The position numbers were made by a program, and so were the translations under genes. The notes below the pieces were generated by a model that did not search any database, was not told the DNA's origin, and saw only the letters and a program-made list of their open reading frames with translations. Below, piece after piece: positions 46,110 to 54,414 of a DNA stretch of 64,000 bases; the first letter of the stretch is position 1; every line of letters begins with the position of its first letter. This DNA comes from Tenacibaculum mesophilum (GTDB taxonomy: Bacteria > Bacteroidota > Bacteroidia > Flavobacteriales > Flavobacteriaceae), in assembly GCF_003867075.1 (NCBI RefSeq), contig NZ_CP032544.1, positions 796,001-860,000 on the forward strand. Direction: 5' to 3'.

Positions 46110-47396
46110 TTAGCCATTTAACTCTTTTAATCTAACTGTAATGGCATTTTTGTGCGCTTGTAAGCCTTCTGCTTCTGCCATTAATTCTATGGCTTCACCT
46201 ATATTTTCAATTCCTTCTTTAGTTACTTCTTGAAAAGTAATTTTCTTTACAAAACTGTCTAACGAAACTCCGCTATAGTTTTTTGCATAACCGTTAGTTG
46301 GCAAGGTGTGATTGGTGCCACTAGCATAATCACCTGCACTTTCACAACTGTAATTTCCTAAGAATACTGAACCAGCATTTACAATTCCTTCGATATATTC
46401 AGAAGCTTTTTCTGATGCTATAATTAAGTGCTCTGGAGCATATTCATTACTAAACTGGATACATTCTTCAGAAGAATTTAAAACAACTGCAAAACTATTC
46501 CCTATTGCTTTTTTAGCTAATTCTTTTCTAGGTAATTCTTCTATTTGTTTGTTTAGTTCTGTTATAACATTTTGAGCAACTTTTTCAGAAGTAGTAGCTA
46601 AAATAGCCTGACTATCTGCTCCGTGTTCTGCTTGTGATAATAAATCGGAAGCTACAAAAACAGGGTTTGATGTTTCATCTGCAATTACAAGTACTTCACT
46701 AGGGCCTGCAGGCATATCAATAGCTACCCCTTGTTGTTGTATCAATTCTTTGGCTTTGGTCACAAACTGATTCCCTGGTCCTAATATTTTATATACTTGA
46801 GGAACGGTTTCTGTTCCGTACGCCATCGCTCCAATAGCCTGAGCTCCTCCAACTTTAAAAATTTTAGTTACTCCTACCAAAGAAGCAGTGTATAGAATAG
46901 CTGGGTTAATCTTACCTTCTTTATTCGTTGGAGTACATAATACTATTTCTTTACAACCCGCTATTTTTGCTGGCACTCCTAACATTAAAATAGTAGAAAA
47001 TAATGGTGCAGAGCCCCCAGGAATATACAAGCCTACTTTCTCTACTGCTACACTTTTTCTCCAACAAGTTACTCCTTTTGTTGTTGTTATTTTTTTAGGT
47101 GTTTCTTTTTGGGTGTTGTGAAAAGCTTCAATATTATTTTTTGCTAATTGTATGGCAGATTTTAATTCTTCTGAAACTAAGTTTTGTGCTTCTTCTAACT
47201 CTTTTTTAGAAACTTCTAACTCGGTTAATAACACTCCATCAAATAACTGTGTATATTTTTTTAAAGCTCTATCTTTATTAAGCTTTACATCATTTAGTAT
47301 TGTTTGTACTGTTTCCTGTAAACTGTTTTCACTTAAAGTAACTCTTTTACACAGTGACTCCCAAGTTTTTTTCCCTGGATTTTTTATAATTTTCAT
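46110..47396 (-). CDS. hisD: Histidinol dehydrogenase HisD
   Basis: 428-aa zinc enzyme oxidising histidinol to histidine in two NAD steps. Motifs: VGLYIPGGSAPLFSTILMLG, KVGGAQAIGAMAYGTE, GPGNQFVTKAKELI, AGPSEVLVIADE, DLLSQAEHGADSQAIL with zinc-ligand Gln/His, YAPEHLIIA and AGSVFLGNYSCESAGDYASG. Second gene of the operon. Confidence 0.97.
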   Translation of the reverse strand: MKIIKNPGKKTWESLCKRVTLSENSLQETVQTILNDVKLNKDRALKKYTQLFDGVLLTELEVSKKELEEAQNLVSEELKSAIQLAKNNIEAFHNTQKETPKKITTTKGVTCWRKSVAVEKVGLYIPGGSAPLFSTILMLGVPAKIAGCKEIVLCTPTNKEGKINPAILYTASLVGVTKIFKVGGAQAIGAMAYGTETVPQVYKILGPGNQFVTKAKELIQQQGVAIDMPAGPSEVLVIADETSNPVFVASDLLSQAEHGADSQAILATTSEKVAQNVITELNKQIEELPRKELAKKAIGNSFAVVLNSSEECIQFSNEYAPEHLIIASEKASEYIEGIVNAGSVFLGNYSCESAGDYASGTNHTLPTNGYAKNYSGVSLDSFVKKITFQEVTKEGIENIGEAIELMAEAEGLQAHKNAITVRLKELNG

Positions 47397-47446
47397 CTGT
47401 TTATTTTTATTGTTTTTAGCTATAATTATTGGCTACTTTTCTGTTA

Positions 47447-48304
47447 TTAAACAACCATTTTTTCTATTGGACACACCAAAATACCTTCTGCTCCATTACT
47501 TTTTAATTCGTCTATAATTTCCCAAAATTGATTTTTATTCAATACAGAGTGCACAGAACTCCACCCTTCTTCAGCTAAAGGAAGTACCGTTGGACTGCGC
47601 ATTCCTGGTAAAATATTAATAATTGTTTCTAATTTTTCATTCGGAGCGTTTAATAGCACATACCTTGATTGTCTTGCTTTTAATACTGATTGAATTCTAA
47701 ACTGTAACTTGTTAAGTATTACTTGTTGTTGCTCTTTTATTTGAGGAGAAACCGCTAATACTGCTTCTGATTTTAATAAAACTTCTACCTCCTTTAAATT
47801 GTTTTTAAATAAAGTTGAACCACTAGAAACAATATCACAAATACCATCGGCTAATCCAATATTTGGAGCTATTTCTACTGAACCATTAATAATATGTAAT
47901 TGTGCTTTTATGTTCTCTTTTTCTAGAAATTTTAAAACTGTATTCGGGTATGAGGTTGCTATTTTTTTATTCTGAAAATAGTTTATTCCTGTATATTTCT
48001 CATTTTTAGGAATTGCTAAGGATACTTTACATTTTGAAAAACCTAATTTTTCTATAAATTGAATCTCCTCTCCTTTTTCTATTAATAAATTCTCGCCAAT
48101 GATGGCTATATCTACAACTCCATCTTTTAAATATTGCGGAATATCACCATTTCTTAGATAAAAAACCTCTAAAGGAAAATTGTTTGCAGAAGCTTTTAAT
48201 TGATCTTTACCGTTATCAATAGAAACTCCACAATCTTTTAAAATTTGTAAGGAATCTTGGTTGAGTCTTCCTGATTTTTGTATGGCTATTTTTAATTTAC
48301 TCAT
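47447..48304 (-). CDS. hisG: ATP phosphoribosyltransferase HisG (long form)
   Basis: First and feedback-regulated step of histidine synthesis. From the ATG at 48304 the protein is 285 aa, beginning SKLKIAIQKSGRLNQDSLQI. Catalytic motifs are DVVDIAIIGENLL-like DGVVDIAIIGENLLIEKG, and the PRPP loop DGICDIVSSGSTLFKNNLKE. The C-terminal ACT-like regulatory domain (about 210-285) ends GAEGILVCPIEKMVV, so it is the hexameric long form that does not need HisZ. The frame continues upstream to 48391, but that part is the attenuator hairpin, not protein. Confidence 0.96.
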   Translation of the reverse strand: MSKLKIAIQKSGRLNQDSLQILKDCGVSIDNGKDQLKASANNFPLEVFYLRNGDIPQYLKDGVVDIAIIGENLLIEKGEEIQFIEKLGFSKCKVSLAIPKNEKYTGINYFQNKKIATSYPNTVLKFLEKENIKAQLHIINGSVEIAPNIGLADGICDIVSSGSTLFKNNLKEVEVLLKSEAVLAVSPQIKEQQQVILNKLQFRIQSVLKARQSRYVLLNAPNEKLETIINILPGMRSPTVLPLAEEGWSSVHSVLNKNQFWEIIDELKSNGAEGILVCPIEKMVV

Positions 48305-48370
48305 TTTAGTTTTGAATGGGTTTGAGCAAATCTTTTGAGAAGTATTTTCGTGGCGCCTTGTTGAAAATAA

Positions 48371-48399
48371 AAACCCGTTTGATTTACTCAAACGGGTTT
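48371..48399 (-). terminator. his operon attenuator (intrinsic terminator)
   Basis: On the minus strand AAACCCGTTTGA-GTAAA-TCAAACGGGTTT is a 12-bp perfect stem followed by TTATTTTC. Its 5' arm includes CGTTTGAGT, which can instead pair with ACTCAGGCG inside the leader peptide coding region (48437-48445), 9 pairs with two G-U, giving an antiterminator. Confidence 0.88.
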
Positions 48400-48430
48400 A
48401 AAATATATCTTGATTTTATTCAATACATTT

Positions 48431-48487
48431 TCAGCTCGCCTGAGTGCAAGTATGAAAATGATGATGATGTAATTGAATAAAATTCAT
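48431..48487 (-). CDS. hisL: his operon leader peptide (HisL-type)
   Basis: An 18-codon frame encoding MNFIQLHHHHFHTCTQAS, with five His codons in six positions, immediately upstream of the attenuator and downstream of a promoter. CATTTTCA at the end of the His run (48453-48460) and TGAAAATG at the stop (48426-48433) form an 8-bp pause hairpin that is exclusive with the antiterminator helix. Stalling on the His codons would free the antiterminator segment, while reading to the stop would mask it. This is the classical enterobacterial attenuation logic; its function here is inferred. Confidence 0.88.
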   Translation of the reverse strand: MNFIQLHHHHFHTCTQAS

Positions 48488-48506
48488 TTCTTCGTTTTTG
48501 TTGTTA

Positions 48507-48538
48507 CAAATATTTGAAATAAAAATTGAATTATGCAA
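48507..48538 (-). promoter_or_regulatory. Putative his operon promoter
   Basis: On the minus strand TTG (48536-48538), 21 bp, AATATTTG (48507-48514; one mismatch to TAnnTTTG). The leader peptide ATG is 20 bp past the box. Confidence 0.5.
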
Positions 48539-48685
48539 GTTTTTTTATTTTTTTTAATAAAACAAACTCAAAAAAACAACTTATAGGAAATATATTTTCA
48601 AGCTTTAAACATTTATTTTACAATAATTTTTCTTTTGAGATTTAATTTATTCTGATGATATTTTTAGAGTAATCTTGTAATCTGA

Positions 48686-49747
48686 TTAATTAATATCAAA
48701 TCGAACTCCTAATGAAATATTTCTTGTATCTGTATTTTTAAATAGTGGATTTAAGTCATATTTAGCATATAATCCAATTCCTTGGTAAGCAACATAAGCA
48801 CTTAACCCATAGTTATATTTATTCATATTAAAATTATTCTTCTGAACTTCTTCAACTGTAACTCCTTGTGCATTTTTATACTCTAAATATTGACGAGTTC
48901 CTAGTTTAAAACCCAAGAAACCACCTACTCCTATCTGAAAGCTTTGATGTGTTCTATCTACAATTTCTCCATCAGAATATTTTTTGTTTTTTGAAAAATC
49001 AAACTCTAAGTGCATTGGAAATGTCATTTGTACATGTCGTAACCTACTTTCTGAAAGTTGCTCTGGATGAATACTTAAGTTTGTTTCATTTCCATTTACA
49101 ATATGATATTGATTGCTTTTAGCTCTTAAATTATTCCATAGAAAAGAGAAACCATATTTAAAATATGCTTTTGAAGGTTCTTTTGACAAACGTGTTTTCC
49201 AAGTAAACCCTAACTCGTAAAAATGTGATTGCCAAAATTTATAGTCTGAATCGTCTAAAGAACTTAACTTGTTATTTGTTAATACATTATTTACACCTAA
49301 GGCAAAAACAAACTGTGTTGTAGTTCTTTTTTTTCTTCTTTTCTTTTCTTTTTCTATGTCTTCTTTAGAAAAATCTAATTTAAACTTAGTTCCTGCTATA
49401 CTAAAAGTACTTTCGGTTGAATTTTCTTCACTACTAAATATTTTACCATCAATTTTGTCTTGGACAAGTTGTTGTAGTTTTTGTTCTTCAAAACTAACTT
49501 TTTTCTCTATTTGAGCTGCGTGATAAGCCGCTGCTTCTTTTTTTAATGCTGTTGCTTCATCAAACGATATTGTATTCTTTTCTAATTTTGTGTTAATCTC
49601 TTTTACTCTCATCTTTAAAGAGTCTTTTTGCTGCTTAGTAATACTATCAATGCTCATTGATATTTTCTTTACTTCTTTTTCAAATACTTTTTCTTGAGAT
49701 TGGGCAATAGTCGTTACAAACAACACTAATAATAGTATTCTTTTCAT
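48686..49747 (-). CDS. Outer membrane beta-barrel protein with N-terminal coiled coil
   Basis: A 353-aa secreted protein: signal peptide MKRILLLVLFVTTIAQSQ, a Lys/Glu-rich helical coiled-coil region (about 20-110), then a PorT-like barrel with alternating aromatic strands (FVFALGVNNVLTNNKLSSLD, AYFKYGFSFLWNNLRAKSNQ, FQIGVGGFLGFKLGTRQYLE) and a terminal ISLGVRFDIN strand. It lies directly downstream of the sigma/anti-sigma-like pair and is likely part of that operon. Confidence 0.78.
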   Translation of the reverse strand: MKRILLLVLFVTTIAQSQEKVFEKEVKKISMSIDSITKQQKDSLKMRVKEINTKLEKNTISFDEATALKKEAAAYHAAQIEKKVSFEEQKLQQLVQDKIDGKIFSSEENSTESTFSIAGTKFKLDFSKEDIEKEKKRRKKRTTTQFVFALGVNNVLTNNKLSSLDDSDYKFWQSHFYELGFTWKTRLSKEPSKAYFKYGFSFLWNNLRAKSNQYHIVNGNETNLSIHPEQLSESRLRHVQMTFPMHLEFDFSKNKKYSDGEIVDRTHQSFQIGVGGFLGFKLGTRQYLEYKNAQGVTVEEVQKNNFNMNKYNYGLSAYVAYQGIGLYAKYDLNPLFKNTDTRNISLGVRFDIN

Positions 49748-49813
49748 TTCTGTAATTTTAAATTAAACTGATAATAATTTTGAATGGTTAATTATCGATA
49801 ATTAATAAGCGCT

Positions 49814-50593
49814 TTATTTATTTCTATCAACAATCGCTACCGCAATGTCGGATATTCTTGATTTTAGTTTTTGCATAAAGTCTCCCTTAAACTCTTCATC
49901 ATCAATCGTTCTTTCAACTTCTGCTAAAATGATGCTAGGATCTATTTTTAAGTTTGATTCTTTTAATTCATCTTCAATAGCTTTTAACACATCTTCTCTT
50001 TTCAACTTATGCTTTGCATAATATTCTTTAACTTCATTTGGAGTATGTGTTACTGAAAATAATAAATCATCACTATTTACTTTAACTCTTGAATTAAATT
50101 CTTTCTTTTTTGTTACTATTGGTTTATCCATCTTTGCTACTACCTCCTCTTCTCTTGGTAATTCTTGATTTTGGATGCTTTTAAAGACTTTTTCTTCTTC
50201 TCTTAAGGTAGAACTCCTAATTACTGTAATCTTTTTCTTCTTTCTTATCTGTTTCTCTTGCTTCTTTTCTTCTAACTCCACCACAGCTTCATCTGTGTTC
50301 TTAATAAATTTCTCTATACCTTTATTATTAATTTTTAGTGTATCTATTGAAGTATTAACTATAACTTCTTCTATTAGCGTTTTTGAATCTGAACCTGTAA
50401 AGTAGAGAGCTACAAAGCTTATTAATAAAGCTAAACCAGCTGCATAACCTATATATAAAAACCAGTTTCTTTTCTTTGTTGCCTCCTGATTATCTAAACA
50501 AGTCTCTAACCTTTCCCATGCTGAGTTGGATGGCTTAAGCTCTCTGTTCTTTAGCTTTTCTGCTATATGTTTATCAATATTATTGCTTGACAT
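49814..50593 (-). CDS. Membrane protein, probable anti-sigma partner
   Basis: A 259-aa protein. The N-terminal cytoplasmic part KHIAEKLKNRELKPSNSAWE is typical of Bacteroidota anti-sigma-like proteins, followed by one TM helix at about 45-66 (FLYIGYAAGLALLISFVALY) and a highly charged extracytoplasmic region. No zinc HxxxCxxC motif is present. It overlaps the sigma factor gene by 14 bp. The anti-sigma role is inferred from topology and coupling. Confidence 0.7.
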   Translation of the reverse strand: MSSNNIDKHIAEKLKNRELKPSNSAWERLETCLDNQEATKKRNWFLYIGYAAGLALLISFVALYFTGSDSKTLIEEVIVNTSIDTLKINNKGIEKFIKNTDEAVVELEEKKQEKQIRKKKKITVIRSSTLREEEKVFKSIQNQELPREEEVVAKMDKPIVTKKKEFNSRVKVNSDDLLFSVTHTPNEVKEYYAKHKLKREDVLKAIEDELKESNLKIDPSIILAEVERTIDDEEFKGDFMQKLKSRISDIAVAIVDRNK

Positions 50594-51140
50594 TTCTTAC
50601 TTGATTAATTTTCTCGTAACTAGCTTGTAAATATTTACGAGCTTTAAATAATTGTGACTTAGAGGTACTTTCAGAAATTTGTAATTTTTCTGCTATTTCT
50701 GAATGCTTATATCCTTCAATAGCATATAAGTTAAAAACTAACTTATACCCTTCAGGTAACTCATCTATTAACTTTTGTATATCTTCTGCCGATGTGTTTT
50801 CAAGGCTTTCCGTTGCAGCATCATTAAAAACAAAGTCTTCATCTGATACTTGAACTGGATTCTTTTTTCGTAAATAACTAATACTAGTATTTACCATAAT
50901 TCTACGAATCCAACCTTCAAAACTTCCCTCTCCTTTAAATTTTTCAATATTCGTAAAAACTTTAAAAAAACCTTGTAGCATTAAATCTTCCGCATGATGT
51001 AAATCTTTAACATACTGTCTACAAACTCCTAACATTTTTGGAGAATACTGCTCAAATATTTGTTGCTGAGCTTCTCTACTTTGTCTTTTTACTTGTTTTA
51101 TAAGTGATGCTTCTTTATTATGTAATGAAATAATTTTCAA
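50580..51140 (-). CDS. ECF-type sigma-70 family RNA polymerase sigma factor
   Basis: A 186-aa sigma factor. Region 2 has FEQYSPKMLGVCRQYVKDLH, AEDLMLQGFFKVFTNIEKFK and GSFEGWIRRIMVNTSISYLR. Region 4 has IDELPEGYKLVFNLYAIEGY and KHSEIAEKLQISESTSKSQL, then FKARKYLQ. It is followed by a TM partner and an outer-membrane protein, the usual layout for this sigma group in Flavobacteriaceae. Confidence 0.92.
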   Translation of the reverse strand: MKIISLHNKEASLIKQVKRQSREAQQQIFEQYSPKMLGVCRQYVKDLHHAEDLMLQGFFKVFTNIEKFKGEGSFEGWIRRIMVNTSISYLRKKNPVQVSDEDFVFNDAATESLENTSAEDIQKLIDELPEGYKLVFNLYAIEGYKHSEIAEKLQISESTSKSQLFKARKYLQASYEKINQVRNVKQ

Positions 51141-51167
51141 ATCAATAGTTACTTTTTTGTAGCCTTA

Positions 51168-51175
51168 CAAATATA
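51168..51175 (-). promoter_or_regulatory. Putative -7 box of the sigma factor promoter
   Basis: TATATTTG on the minus strand, 27 bp before the sigma factor ATG, downstream of the orphan terminator. Confidence 0.5.
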
Positions 51176-51212
51176 AAGACTACCTGATTTGAAAAAAGGT
51201 TGCCCGAAGAAT

Positions 51213-51244
51213 AAAAAAACCTCCGAACTTTATTAACCGGAGGT
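51213..51244 (-). terminator. Orphan terminator upstream of the sigma factor gene
   Basis: On the minus strand ACCTCCG-GTTAATAAAGTT-CGGAGGT followed by TTTTTTATT. No gene lies upstream of it on that strand within about 400 bp, so it implies a short untranslated transcript. Confidence 0.7.
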
Positions 51245-51344
51245 CAAATATCATCTTATAATGATATTTCGGGGGGACTTGTTATGTAGTTACTTAATTT
51301 TAAATAAAGTATAAAGTTATGTTATAAATCTATATGTTTTTACA

Positions 51345-51476
51345 GGAAAAACCCTAAATATTTTTAGGTCATGTCTGTCTATTATATGTTAACATCTGCT
51401 CCGCCTCTTTCCAGATTATTATCATAAGGGTTTGAAAAAGAAAGCTATTAGAAAAACCATCAGACACCTCTATGAC
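51345..51476 (-). ncRNA. Candidate structured small RNA
   Basis: On the minus strand a long-range closing helix pairs GTCAT (51472-51476) and GTCTG (51461-51465) with CAGAC (51373-51377) and ATGAC (51368-51372), with a bulge on one side. Inside is an ATCTG/CAGAT hairpin with a GAAAGAGGCGGAG loop, the most G-rich patch of the region. The 3' end is a CCTAAA-AATA-TTTAGG hairpin plus GTTTTT, a terminator. No Rfam family is recognised by eye. Confidence 0.35.
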
Positions 51477-51647
51477 TACTTGGTTAGTCGTTATTTTTTT
51501 AACCAGTAAATTATCATTATTTCTTTCGTTTTTATAATTTATATAAAAGTAACGAGCTCATATAAAACATTTGTATATAAAACTTGCTCAATATAATTCT
51601 TTATATTATTTTTATTTTAATCCAGTTAAGTAAAAGAGTTTTATTGT

Positions 51648-53864
51648 ATGAGTTATAATGTGACGATAGAAGAAGAAAATAAAGAAATAGCCAGTAGATA
51701 TAAAAATTTGTTAAAAGGTACATATCAAACATTATCAGAAGACGATAAAAAACTGATACGTAAAGCTTTTGATATTGCTGTAGAAGCACATTCTGAACAA
51801 CGTAGAAAATCAGGAGAACCTTATATTTATCACCCTATAGCTGTAGCAAAAATAGTTGCAGATGAAATTGGTTTAGGTGCAACATCTATTGCTGCTGCTC
51901 TACTACATGATGTTGTTGAGGACACGCATTATACTTTGGATGATATGGAGCGCTTATTTGGAGAAAACATTGCTCGTATTGTAAGCGGATTAACTAAAAT
52001 ATCAAACTTAAAACAAGAGCAAGACTACTCTATCCAAGCAGAGAATTTTAGAAAAATGTTACTCACATTACATGATGACGTTAGGGTAATACTTATTAAA
52101 ATTGCTGATAGGTTACATAATATGCAAACTATGGATTCTATGCCGCCTCATAAGCAGGTAAAAATAGCCTCTGAAACCTTGTATATTTATGCTCCTCTTG
52201 CACATCGTTTAGGTCTTTATAATATTAAAACTGAACTTGAAGACCTTGGCTTAAAGTACACAGAGCCTGATGTATATAGAGATATTGCTAACAAGATAAA
52301 AGAAAGTAAAGAAGATCAACAGAGATATATTGATAGTTTTACTAGTGTTTTAAAAGAAGCTTTAAACAAAGAAGGATTTACTTATGAAATAAAGGGACGT
52401 TTTAAATCTATTTTTTCTATCCGTAGAAAAATGCGTAAACAAAACGTAACTTTTGATGAAGTGTACGACAAATTTGCTATTCGTATTATATACAAACCAA
52501 CTTCTGACGATGAAAAGTTTGATGCTTGGAAAATATACTCAATCGTTACAGACTTTTTTAAACCAAATCCTGCCAGATTAAGAGATTGGATTTCTCAGCC
52601 AAAATCAACTGGATACGAAGCATTGCATATAACTGTAATTGGCCCCCAAGCTAAATGGGTAGAAGTTCAAATCCGTTCTGAAAGAATGGATGAAATAGCC
52701 GAAAAAGGTTATGCAGCCCACTTTAAATATAAACAAGGAGCTGTTAAAGAAAATGGTTTAGAAGGATGGTTAAATCGTTTAAAAGAAAGTTTAGAAAATC
52801 AAAGTTTAGATGCTGTAGATTTTGTCGAAGATTTTAAACTTAATCTTTATGCTAAAGAAATTTATGTATTTACTCCTAAAGGAGATTTAAAATCACTTCC
52901 AAAAGGAGCCTCTGCATTAGATTTTGCCTTTTCCGTACATACCGATGTTGGTTTAAAATGTCGTGGGGCAAAAGTAAACGGGAAACTGGTTCCTTTAAGT
53001 CACGAGTTAAAAAGTGGAGATCAGGTAGAAGTACTCACCGCTTCTAACAATAAACCGAATGTACGCTGGTTAGATTTTGTTATTACTGCAAGAGCACGAG
53101 CTAAAATTAAATCAGCTTTAAAAGCAGAAGAAAAGAAAATAGCAGAAGAAGGAAAAGCTATTTTACAACGAAAACTGCGTCATTTAAAAATCAATTCCAG
53201 TGAAAAGGTTATTCATGAATTAGCAAGTTATTTTGGGCTAAAAACTAGCTTCGATTTATTCTATCGAGTTGGTAATGGAGCCATAGACAACACACAACTT
53301 AAAGACTTTGTTGCTCAGAGAAGTAATCGCTTCATGGGCTTTATTAAAAGTACATTTAGGCGTTCTCCATCAAAAGAAATATCCGAAAAAGAAGAAGTTA
53401 CAAACAAATACGATGCACTTGTTTTTGGTAAAGAAGAACAAACATTAGATTATACTTTGGCTAAATGCTGCTCTCCAATTCCTGGTGATAAAGTTTTTGG
53501 TTTTGTAACTATTAATGAAGGTATTAAAGTGCACAAAAACGATTGCCCAAATGCTATTTCATTACAATCAAACTATGCTTACAGAATTATGCCTGCAAAG
53601 TGGATTGATTCCACCAAGCAAGAATTTACAGCCATTTTACACCTTTCGGGAATTGATAATAAAGGAATAGTAAATAATATTACTAAGATAATTTCCAATA
53701 GTATGGATGTATTTATACATAGTATTAATATATCTGGAGATAATGGTGTATTTGACGGAAAACTATCATTAAGTGTAAAAAATAAGACACAACTCGATAA
53801 ATTAATTAACAACATGAAACAAGTAGAAGGCGTTCAAAAAGTTGAACGTGTTAATACTTTGTAA
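51648..53864 (+). CDS. Bifunctional (p)ppGpp synthetase/hydrolase (Rel/SpoT type)
   Basis: 738 aa: HD hydrolase domain with HDVVEDT (87-93) and LIKIADRLHNMQTM, a synthetase domain with GRFKSIFSIRRKM, YDKFAIRIIY and STGYEALHITVIGP, a TGS domain (YVFTPKGDLKSLPKGASALD), a zinc-finger-like CCSPIPGDKVFG region and a C-terminal ACT domain. The intact HD motif and synthetase residues suggest both activities. It controls the stringent response. Confidence 0.96.
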   Translation: MSYNVTIEEENKEIASRYKNLLKGTYQTLSEDDKKLIRKAFDIAVEAHSEQRRKSGEPYIYHPIAVAKIVADEIGLGATSIAAALLHDVVEDTHYTLDDMERLFGENIARIVSGLTKISNLKQEQDYSIQAENFRKMLLTLHDDVRVILIKIADRLHNMQTMDSMPPHKQVKIASETLYIYAPLAHRLGLYNIKTELEDLGLKYTEPDVYRDIANKIKESKEDQQRYIDSFTSVLKEALNKEGFTYEIKGRFKSIFSIRRKMRKQNVTFDEVYDKFAIRIIYKPTSDDEKFDAWKIYSIVTDFFKPNPARLRDWISQPKSTGYEALHITVIGPQAKWVEVQIRSERMDEIAEKGYAAHFKYKQGAVKENGLEGWLNRLKESLENQSLDAVDFVEDFKLNLYAKEIYVFTPKGDLKSLPKGASALDFAFSVHTDVGLKCRGAKVNGKLVPLSHELKSGDQVEVLTASNNKPNVRWLDFVITARARAKIKSALKAEEKKIAEEGKAILQRKLRHLKINSSEKVIHELASYFGLKTSFDLFYRVGNGAIDNTQLKDFVAQRSNRFMGFIKSTFRRSPSKEISEKEEVTNKYDALVFGKEEQTLDYTLAKCCSPIPGDKVFGFVTINEGIKVHKNDCPNAISLQSNYAYRIMPAKWIDSTKQEFTAILHLSGIDNKGIVNNITKIISNSMDVFIHSINISGDNGVFDGKLSLSVKNKTQLDKLINNMKQVEGVQKVERVNTL

Positions 53865-53882
53865 ATTTCGTTTTTAACATCC

Positions 53883-53914
53883 TTGTTTTTTATCAAGAAA
53901 TAAACGTAAATTTG
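53883..53914 (+). promoter_or_regulatory. Putative promoter of the Fur-family gene
   Basis: TTG (53883-53885), 21 bp, TAAATTTG (53907-53914), 26 bp before the ATG. It shows that the regulator has its own promoter behind rsh. Confidence 0.55.
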
Positions 53915-53939
53915 TCCTTTCGTAAAATTTAAAAAATAA

Positions 53940-54389
53940 ATGAATAATTCAGCCGAAAATCAAGAAATTGTAAAAAAAGTATTCACTTCTTTTTTAGAAG
54001 AGAACAAGCATCGTAAAACACCAGAACGCTATGCTATTTTGCAAGAAATTTATGACGCTGAAGAACATTTTGATATTGAATCTCTATACATTAAAATGAA
54101 AAACAAAAACTATCGTGTTAGTAGAGCTACTCTTTATAATACGATGGATTTGTTGCTAGACTGTGGTTTGGTTCGTAAACATCAGTTTGAAGGTCAATCA
54201 ATGGCTCGTTACGAAAAAAGTTACTTCGATAAAAATCACGACCACGTAATACTTACAGATAGTGGTGAAGTAAAAGAGTTTTGTGACCCAAGAATTCAAA
54301 TCATTAAAAAAACAATTGAAGATGTTTTCGATATAGACATTCACAACCATTCACTTTATTTCTACGGAACAAAAAGAAACAACAAATAA
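53940..54389 (+). CDS. Fur-family transcriptional regulator
   Basis: A 149-aa metalloregulator. The winged helix is in [20 protein letters not shown] and [20 protein letters not shown], followed by the dimerisation domain with [20 protein letters not shown]. The usual CxxC structural zinc motifs are absent. Whether it senses iron, zinc or peroxide cannot be told. It precedes purA by 25 bp, and the Fur-purA pairing is common in Flavobacteriaceae. Confidence 0.92.
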   Translation: MNNSAENQEIVKKVFTSFLEENKHRKTPERYAILQEIYDAEEHFDIESLYIKMKNKNYRVSRATLYNTMDLLLDCGLVRKHQFEGQSMARYEKSYFDKNHDHVILTDSGEVKEFCDPRIQIIKKTIEDVFDIDIHNHSLYFYGTKRNNK

Positions 54390-54414
54390 AACACAACACT
54401 TAACAACACACTAA

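Larger units (their letters stand above)
48305..48685. other. his operon leader and promoter region
   Basis: Holds, from right to left, the predicted promoter (48507-48538), the leader peptide (48431-48487) and the attenuator hairpin (48371-48399). The segment 48540-48685 is A/T-rich, with no gene seen. Confidence 0.75.
51141..51647. other. Divergent intergenic region between the sigma factor and rsh, with structured-RNA signals
   Basis: About 507 bp without ORFs. It contains the sigma factor promoter (51168-51175), an orphan terminator (51213-51244), a perfect 9-bp hairpin (AAATATCAT/ATGATATTT, 51246-51269) and a structured-RNA candidate (51345-51476), all best read on the minus strand. Confidence 0.6.

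Noticed and set aside
48305..48391. 29-codon N-terminal extension of HisG
   Set aside because: The extension is the attenuator hairpin; HisG proteins begin at the KLKIAIQKSGRL segment.
51345..51476. Reading the structured segment as SRP (4.5S) RNA or tmRNA
   Set aside because: It lacks the conserved SRP helix 8 sequence and GNRA-type tetraloop and has no tRNA-like ends.
51556..51594. Two GCTCA words resembling the stress-island direct repeat
   Set aside because: Their spacing is 30 bp rather than 21 and no -7 box stands at the required 23-bp distance.
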